Part shown: positions 61,001 to 62,000 of the stretch, piece after piece
Layout: each line of letters starts with the position of its first letter
Numbering within the stretch: position 1 is the first letter of the stretch
NCBI GenBank assembly: GCA_964035545.1
Contig: OZ037766.1
Span: 19,643,767-19,705,766, forward strand
Length of the DNA: 62,000 bases
Source of the DNA: Bugula neritina
Taxonomy: Eukaryota > Bryozoa > Gymnolaemata > Cheilostomatida > Bugulidae
Reading direction: 5' to 3'
Notes under the pieces: model-generated
Database searches by the model: none
Told to the model about the DNA's origin: nothing
What the model saw: the letters and a program-made list of their open reading frames with translations, nothing else
Position numbers and translations under genes: made by a program

Positions 61001-62000
61001 TTATTTAGTTGCCTTGAAATTTGCCATTAAGCAATAGGTAATTAGACTAAATATTAAGCAATCAGGACTAATTAAAATAATCATTTGTATTATTTTTCAG
61101 TTTCATGATACTTTGGATTATGTATGACATCATAAGAATATGCAGTTAAAAGCTGTTGCATATTTACACTCGTCATGTTCACTTTTTGTGAATACAGAGT
61201 TTTAGTAATTGCTCTCAAATAAAAATAAGAACCATTAAACATTGCAAAATTTGAACTAAAGCACTTATTTTCCTTTCATCTTGGCATTGTTTATTTATTC
61301 TTCATAGAAGTAATTGAAATGAAATTCTTACCGCGTCAACAGTTTGAGAGATGTGCCAAGCTGTGGCCTTTTTAGTAGCAAAGAAAAGTCATGATGGAAC
61401 AAATGTTTTATATGAACAAAAGTCAACCTTGAATTCATGACTTAAACTAAGAACAACCAGTAAAACACTGTTTGCATATGGTATCTACAGAGCTGGGCCC
61501 AAGTCACAGTAGCTCAAGTCAAATCATAATTTAAAACAAATTCAAGCCAAAAAATTATTTGATTCAATTTATGGGTGGGGCTAGTTGAAACATAAATTGC
61601 GTTTTTGAGCATAAGTTTTGAAGGAAGTTTTGGCCAATTCAAAAACCACCACCATGAAAGTCAGCCATATGTTGTTGTCTTTGTTCATTAAAACTAAATA
61701 CATAGATATTTTACTCTCTGAGATGGAGCCAATTTTTTACCTGTAATTTTTTGGCACACTGCCATTTGTCTTATAATATAAATTGTTTTACCTATTTTGC
61801 AAGTTGAAGAACAATTTATCAAAGATTAAACATAAAAATCATTAAAAAACGTCAGAATAAATTGGCATAAACAAATAACAGAAACTCTGGATGTGATCTG
61901 TTATTGTGACCATCTAACATCTCAAAGATAAGCAATGCAGAAGACTCTTTAAAACCCAAGCAGCTGCAGCAAAGTGGTAGGAAGGCTTTAAAAAGTTGTT
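58060..62000. other. No gene seen
   Basis: AT-rich with no convincing exon on either strand. It could be intron of the gene starting at 56,700. Confidence 0.4.

Overview
This is animal (metazoan) nuclear DNA, not bacterial or viral. It is AT-rich. Genes are split into short exons with GT/AG introns whose phases match, and intergenic space is full of transposon relics and simple repeats. Two genes, a JHY-like and a SPEF1-like gene, belong to families linked to motile cilia. A third is a choline kinase, and a fourth encodes a small secreted protein with a peritrophin-type chitin-binding domain. Together these suggest a ciliated, chitin-using invertebrate such as a lophotrochozoan; the exact group cannot be read from the sequence. 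All recognised genes lie on the + strand. All gene models here are hand-built from reading frame, splice signals and phase, without transcript data.

Layout: 573-6987 is a seven-exon JHY-like gene whose 5' end is not resolved. Its large central exon carries a 168-bp tandem duplication coding for a P/Q-rich repeat. 7.4-12.1 kb is gene-poor. 12,246-18,504 is a nine-exon choline/ethanolamine kinase with a CCAAT/TATA-type promoter just upstream. 18.5-29.8 kb has no host gene. It holds a 343-bp PIF/Harbinger-like MITE, a TA/CA microsatellite, several hairpins, and a degenerate but structurally complete Ty3/gypsy-type retrotransposon (24,017-28,375, minus strand). That element has very short LTRs, a 5-bp target duplication, a tRNA-Leu-like primer site and a polypurine tract. 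A possible solo LTR at about 29.38-29.77 kb sits just upstream of the SPEF1-like gene (29,892-36,398, six exons). Introns of that gene contain a second MITE copy, a hAT-like non-autonomous element and an inverted minisatellite with a G-rich core.

37,704-39,124 is a two-exon gene for a secreted chitin-binding protein. 40,514-40,640 looks like the signal-peptide exon of another secreted protein. 45,470-47,791 is a four-exon partial gene for an unrecognised hydrophilic Ser/Thr-rich protein. Single coding exons of two more unrecognised genes lie at 50,552-50,769 and 56,700-56,947. Two tRNA-derived SINE-like elements occur at about 53.7-53.9 and 57.96-58.05 kb. The last 4 kb shows no gene.

I found no clear new multi-gene system. 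The most interesting points are the co-location of two cilia-type genes around a choline kinase, the matched pair of MITEs with their hairpin termini, the minimal-LTR retroelement, the possible LTR next to the SPEF1-like start, the inverted minisatellite, and three unrecognised gene fragments.
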